From the NCBI RefSeq assembly GCF_018991925.1, contig NW_024753828.1, positions 4,604,965 to 4,668,964 on the forward strand: a DNA stretch of 64,000 bases, written 5' to 3'. Source of the stretch: Homarus americanus (taxonomy: Eukaryota > Arthropoda > Malacostraca > Decapoda > Nephropidae). Made by a program: the position numbers and the translations under genes. Positions 50,860 through 64,000 of this stretch are shown here, in pieces. Numbering within the stretch: the first letter of the stretch is position 1; each line of letters starts with the position of its first letter. The notes under the pieces were generated by a model. The model saw nothing but the letters and a program-made list of their open reading frames with translations. It was not told where the DNA came from and searched no databases.

Positions 50860-52055
50860 TCCTGTTTTGGGGGCTTCTTAGCATCCCGGGATTCTGGGAC
50901 AAACCAGGATATTTCTTGGGATCCCGGGATTTCCCGCATCAGGTGATATTTGTACTAACTAATGCTAACCCTATACTTCATTAGTGTAGTATCTGTAGAT
51001 TATTTGATAGGCATTGATTTGATAAATTATATTACACTGATGCGAAGTTCTCTATATTAACTTGCATACTTGTGTAAAAATAGGTACATAATATAATTAA
51101 ACAAGCAAAATTTTAATTAATCTCAATCTGTTAGCCATAAAAGAAACTCAAAGACATTTGGAATGGCATTCAAAGTTAGCTATTATGAAAAATAAGAATT
51201 CTATATTTCATGCCATTTGGAAGCCACATTCTACAAAAACCTAAAGCAAACACTTGAATGACCTGTGAAAAAAATAATACTGTAGCATAAAATCATTTGT
51301 GCACACAAGCCACACAGTCACGCACACATTAAAAGTTGTCCATGAAATAACTCTTCAAGAAACACAAACAGTCAATCTCATTCTGTTAACCACAAAAGAA
51401 ACTCAATGATATTTGGAATGACATTCAAAGTTAGCCATTATAAAAAAAAAATTATTCTATGCCATTTGGAAGCCCTACTCTACAAAAAAAAACTTAAAGA
51501 GAACACTTGAATGACCTGTGAAAAAAAAAGGAATTTAGAATCATTTGCACACACAAAGCCATGCACACAACTAATAGTTGTTCATGAAATAACTCCTCAA
51601 GAAGCACAAACACTCAATACTGCGGTCAGTGAGCCTTGTTCATAGTTTTGTAATAAATAGGCTAGCAGCTGAAAATGCCCTTCTGGTTTCAACTGAAGTT
51701 GGTGGTACTGAGATGAGGGCCTGGAATAGTTTCTCTAAATTATGTGTTCTCTCTCCTGTTGCCTCAAACACATCGAACTCTTTCCTAATATGTTTGCATT
51801 CATACACCTTTCTACTTTTACTCTGAACCTGTTCTATTGCTGCCTTGAGTTTATCTGTGAGTGTCATTTATTCTTCTACAGATATTTCCATATTATCCTT
51901 AGCTGGTGGCTGCCAAAGCATTTTTGTATTTTACACATTGCAAATCAGAGATAAGGAATAACAATAGGAATCCCGGGATTTGAACCAAATTCCCGGGGAA
52001 AAAAAATAACCACACTTAAGCCAGGGATCCCGAGATCCCGGGAAGGAAACCCTAA
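50860..52055 (-). mobile_element. Deleted hAT transposon with C-terminal dimerisation domain
   Basis: The reverse strand of 51640-51867 encodes the hAT C-terminal domain (LEKLFQALISVPPTSVETRR, then AFSAASLFITKL). The ends are inverted: GGGGTTTCCTG at about 50868 and GGAAACCC at about 52045-52052, each near CCCGGGAT motifs. An internal direct duplication of about 235 bp (about 51110-51380 against 51360-51620) is also visible. The catalytic region is missing. A 3' flank ATTACATA resembles the left flank ATTACATG, so an 8-bp target duplication is plausible. Confidence 0.7.
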
Positions 52056-52217
52056 TTACATACATACATATTCCTGTACTACTAATAAAAAAAATTGAGT
52101 GGCAATCAAGTAATACCACTTAATATCTAGAGCACCTGTATGTAGATATTGATCTTAACTTTTCTGCAATATGAAAAGTATGTTGATGTAGTACTGTACA
52201 TGTACAGTATACAGGGG

Positions 52218-52400
52218 TATTGGTAGTACAGAACAGTGGTAAAGCTCAGATCTGTCACCAGTGTGCCCTGGATTCAAGCCCTGGCATGTGGCAGACATCA
52301 AAAGTATGTTATTCAGTGTGACCCAACCAAATATGGCAGGTTTCCTCTGGGTAGTTCTGTTTCTTTCAATACCAAAACATACAATTTAAAGTCTTTGTTT
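52218..52400 (+). mobile_element. SINE2 copy in the region 5' of the ZAP-like exons
   Basis: Head with GGATTCAAGCCCTGG (B-box-like), then TATTCAGTGTGACCCAACC and GGCAGGTTTCCTCTGGG. Closely parallels 60080-60245. Confidence 0.7.
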
Positions 52401-52566
52401 ACCATAAACTACACTGTACTGTATATGAAGTGTACATTAATTATTTACTCAGCAGGCTGCAGTAGAAGCTGGTCTACCATACTGGATCACCAAACATGAG
52501 AGTAATAAATGGACATTTGAACTATGTTTTTTCAACTGATGAATTTAAATTGATTATTTTTTATAG

Positions 52567-61910
<9,344 letters not shown>

Positions 61911-62244
61911 AAGGCAGTAACTACTGTACAGTATATATATATATTAAATGTGCTCCATGAATTTTGTGTCATCCTGGAACACATTTTGAATACAGTACTG
62001 TGTCAAACTGCCTCTTAAATCTCCCAGTGCCTTACAGTTAACGATTTTCACTAGATCTTAGCACCTAGTACAGTAATGGAAATACGTCTCACTCGTACAG
62101 TATAAATGCCTCCACCTTTCTGCCTACATACAGTACATGTTGCATGTTCTCTGTTTGTGTTTCTTTGTAAACCAGAGACGGTATAGTGCAGTAAACTGAT
62201 ATGTTTCAGTTTTTGCTCTGTAACATTGTTATATGTGTATTACA

Positions 62245-62250
62245 AATAAA
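62245..62250 (+). terminator. Polyadenylation signal AATAAA of the ZAP-like gene
   Basis: Canonical hexamer 335 bp after the stop codon, followed by T-rich sequence. A plausible 3' UTR end. Confidence 0.5.
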
Positions 62251-62484
62251 GATAGATCTTTCTTGCGTGACAAGAACCAAATTTATAATAAATATGTTAT
62301 GTATACCTTAACTGTTACAGTATTGTCTTTACAGGACTACAGTACTTTAGTTTTTACATAAAGTGAGCAGCTAAAAATGTTAAGAAAATTAATTAATATT
62401 TTGTTGACTCTGAATTGAGTTTAAGAAACGTATATATCTTTGGCTTTGGGAGAACCCTGTTGGTGTAAGAACAGTATTTGTACA

Positions 62485-62512
62485 ACACACACACACACAC
62501 ACACACACACAC
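62485..62512. repeat. (CA)n microsatellite
   Basis: About 13-14 CA units downstream of the ZAP-like gene. Confidence 0.95.
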
Positions 62513-62519
62513 CATACGC

Positions 62520-64000
62520 AGGGAGAGAGAACTTCGCTACAGCAAAGATAATTTTTTCTAAGTTAGTTATTAAAATGTTAATCAAGATATAACAAGTCGC
62601 TGATTTACATTGTAGACACTATATTCCCGGGGCACATTTTCAGTCGTCCTAACCCTAAGTTTTTCAGTGAACCTCATACAGTGAAGCTTTTCATTAGCAT
62701 GAACCAAAGTAAAGTACTAAGTTAAAAAGTTAAATGGCAAGTTGAAATGGTATGTGACATTAAAGTACAGTGCAGGTTTAAAACAAGAGAAGTTTTCAGT
62801 CATTTTAACCTAACTTTTTCACAACTTCATACGGTAGAGCTATTCATTGTGTATGAACCAAAGCAGACTATTAACTTTGTGTTATAATAGCATACTGTAC
62901 TGAAGTTCTGTATAGGTTAAAAATAAATGACATCTGTGAATACACATTTATTTACAAAAAAAAAATCTCTAAATGGTGAAGCCATGACACCACTCACAAG
63001 CAGCTGCCACACCACGAGACTCACCTCATAATTATTCTTTCTCCACTTTTCTTTAATAAGCATCACTTATACAATTAAAACAAAAAGACTCTCAGACTTA
63101 AACTAACCAAGTATGTCTAAATGCACATTGCTTTCCTCTGCAATGTCACTGTCAAGGTCACTCTCCTCCCCAGCCAGTCTTCCCCAGGTGTCATCTTGTC
63201 CCAAACCTCTCTTCACACTTCCTGAATTTTCATGTCTAAACTGATGGAAACATGAGATTTCTTGAGTACAGTACCCGCAGGACTGTTTGCAGAATGTTTT
63301 CCATTTATTTATTTTTTTTTTTAATAATGGGCTCAAAAATATTTCACAGAGCAGCACCAGTTGTTGTCACTGGCAGAATGCGTGAAACTGAATTTTGGCG
63401 AGCTGGGAGAGTGTAGGTGAGGCATGAGATTCAAACTGATGCTATATCAGACTTCAGCAACTTATATCACTCTTGTTCCATAATTATTAAACCACTTTAT
63501 ATCGAAATGGTGTAAATCAGCGAATGATTATCCTGACGAATCTGAAGATGGAGACAAAGAGGTTTTATCAAGATAAAAGTCTGTTTGCAATGTGAGCATT
63601 AGATTAAAGATAAAATACTGTACCTGTATAGCATTACCTGTAAATTGCAAGTAGATTACCCGAGGTAGGCAAGTATGAAGTTGTTTCCTGGGCAAAATGA
63701 AGCAAACTTTATAACTATATATTAGTCTGAGCTATTAGATTAATTTGGTGTGTCAATTGACATTCTGCCATGTTAGCATGTACAGTACTGTATTATTAAT
63801 GTGCTGGTCGAGGCTGTAGGATGAATAAGGCCTGGATGTACCCATGGATATTTGTAAGATAACTTCACCTGACCCAATGTAACACATCCAGGTGTCAAAT
63901 GTCAGCATCCAAACAACCATAAACACCAACTGAAGTCTACTTTCTGCTGGTGTGTATTGTTACTGTAAAGACTTATATTTTTGGGAGGAGGATGTAATAA
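62520..64000. other. No recognisable feature
   Basis: Two weakly similar blocks (TTTTCAGTCRTYCTAACC ... CTTCATACNGT) near 62640 and 62795 suggest an old small duplication. No gene is supported. Confidence 0.45.

Overview
The window looks like nuclear DNA of an arthropod, most likely a decapod crustacean. It has multi-exon genes with GT-AG introns, interstitial (TTAGG)n tracts, long TC and TA microsatellites, tRNA-derived SINEs, and non-LTR retrotransposons of kinds I associate with decapod genomes. The species cannot be named from the sequence, and nothing here is prokaryotic.

Three host genes can be supported, all on the + strand. (1) 8104-14279 is a ten-exon kynurenine/2-aminoadipate aminotransferase (AADAT/KAT2); nine exons join in phase and the PLP motifs are intact. 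(2) About 19790-31675 is an eight-exon 3' part of a gene for a low-complexity Q/P-, RG- and Tyr-rich protein with a short structured C-terminus, which I do not recognise. (3) 52567-61910 is a ZAP/PARP12-type gene: RG-rich N-terminus, winged-helix-like segment, five CCCH zinc fingers, two WWE domains and a PARP catalytic domain split over three exons. The usual catalytic histidine is a tyrosine, so the triad reads Y-Y-I. That resembles the inactive Y-Y-V triad of vertebrate PARP13/ZAP and suggests an ADP-ribosylation-dead, RNA-binding innate-immunity factor.

Most of the rest is mobile or repeated DNA. 0-2.8 kb holds a Jockey-like LINE remnant (A) and an LTR-like repeat. 3.7-6.8 kb holds two adjacent minisatellites, with units of 30 bp and about 17 bp. 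6.9-7.3 and 12.4-12.8 kb are the arms of an inverted repeat that encloses AADAT exons 1-6. 14.6-17.9 kb holds a dispersed repeat (R) and LINE family B. 18.9-19.4 kb is a decayed fragment of an uncharacterised protein. 20.1-22.4 kb holds a telomere-repeat palindrome and an antisense CR1-type LINE carrying a Merlin-like insertion. 28.7-29.5 kb is a 35-bp minisatellite. 34.9-39.5 kb is a near full-length CR1-type LINE inserted in repeat R. 41-52 kb holds LINE B copies, a retroposon family (S), hAT transposase remnants and SINEs. The introns of the ZAP-like gene contain a pogo/Tigger-like MITE with perfect ends, a local duplication and two long (TA)n tracts.

The genes are unrelated in function and give no sign of co-regulation. 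The element most worth follow-up is the ZAP-like gene.
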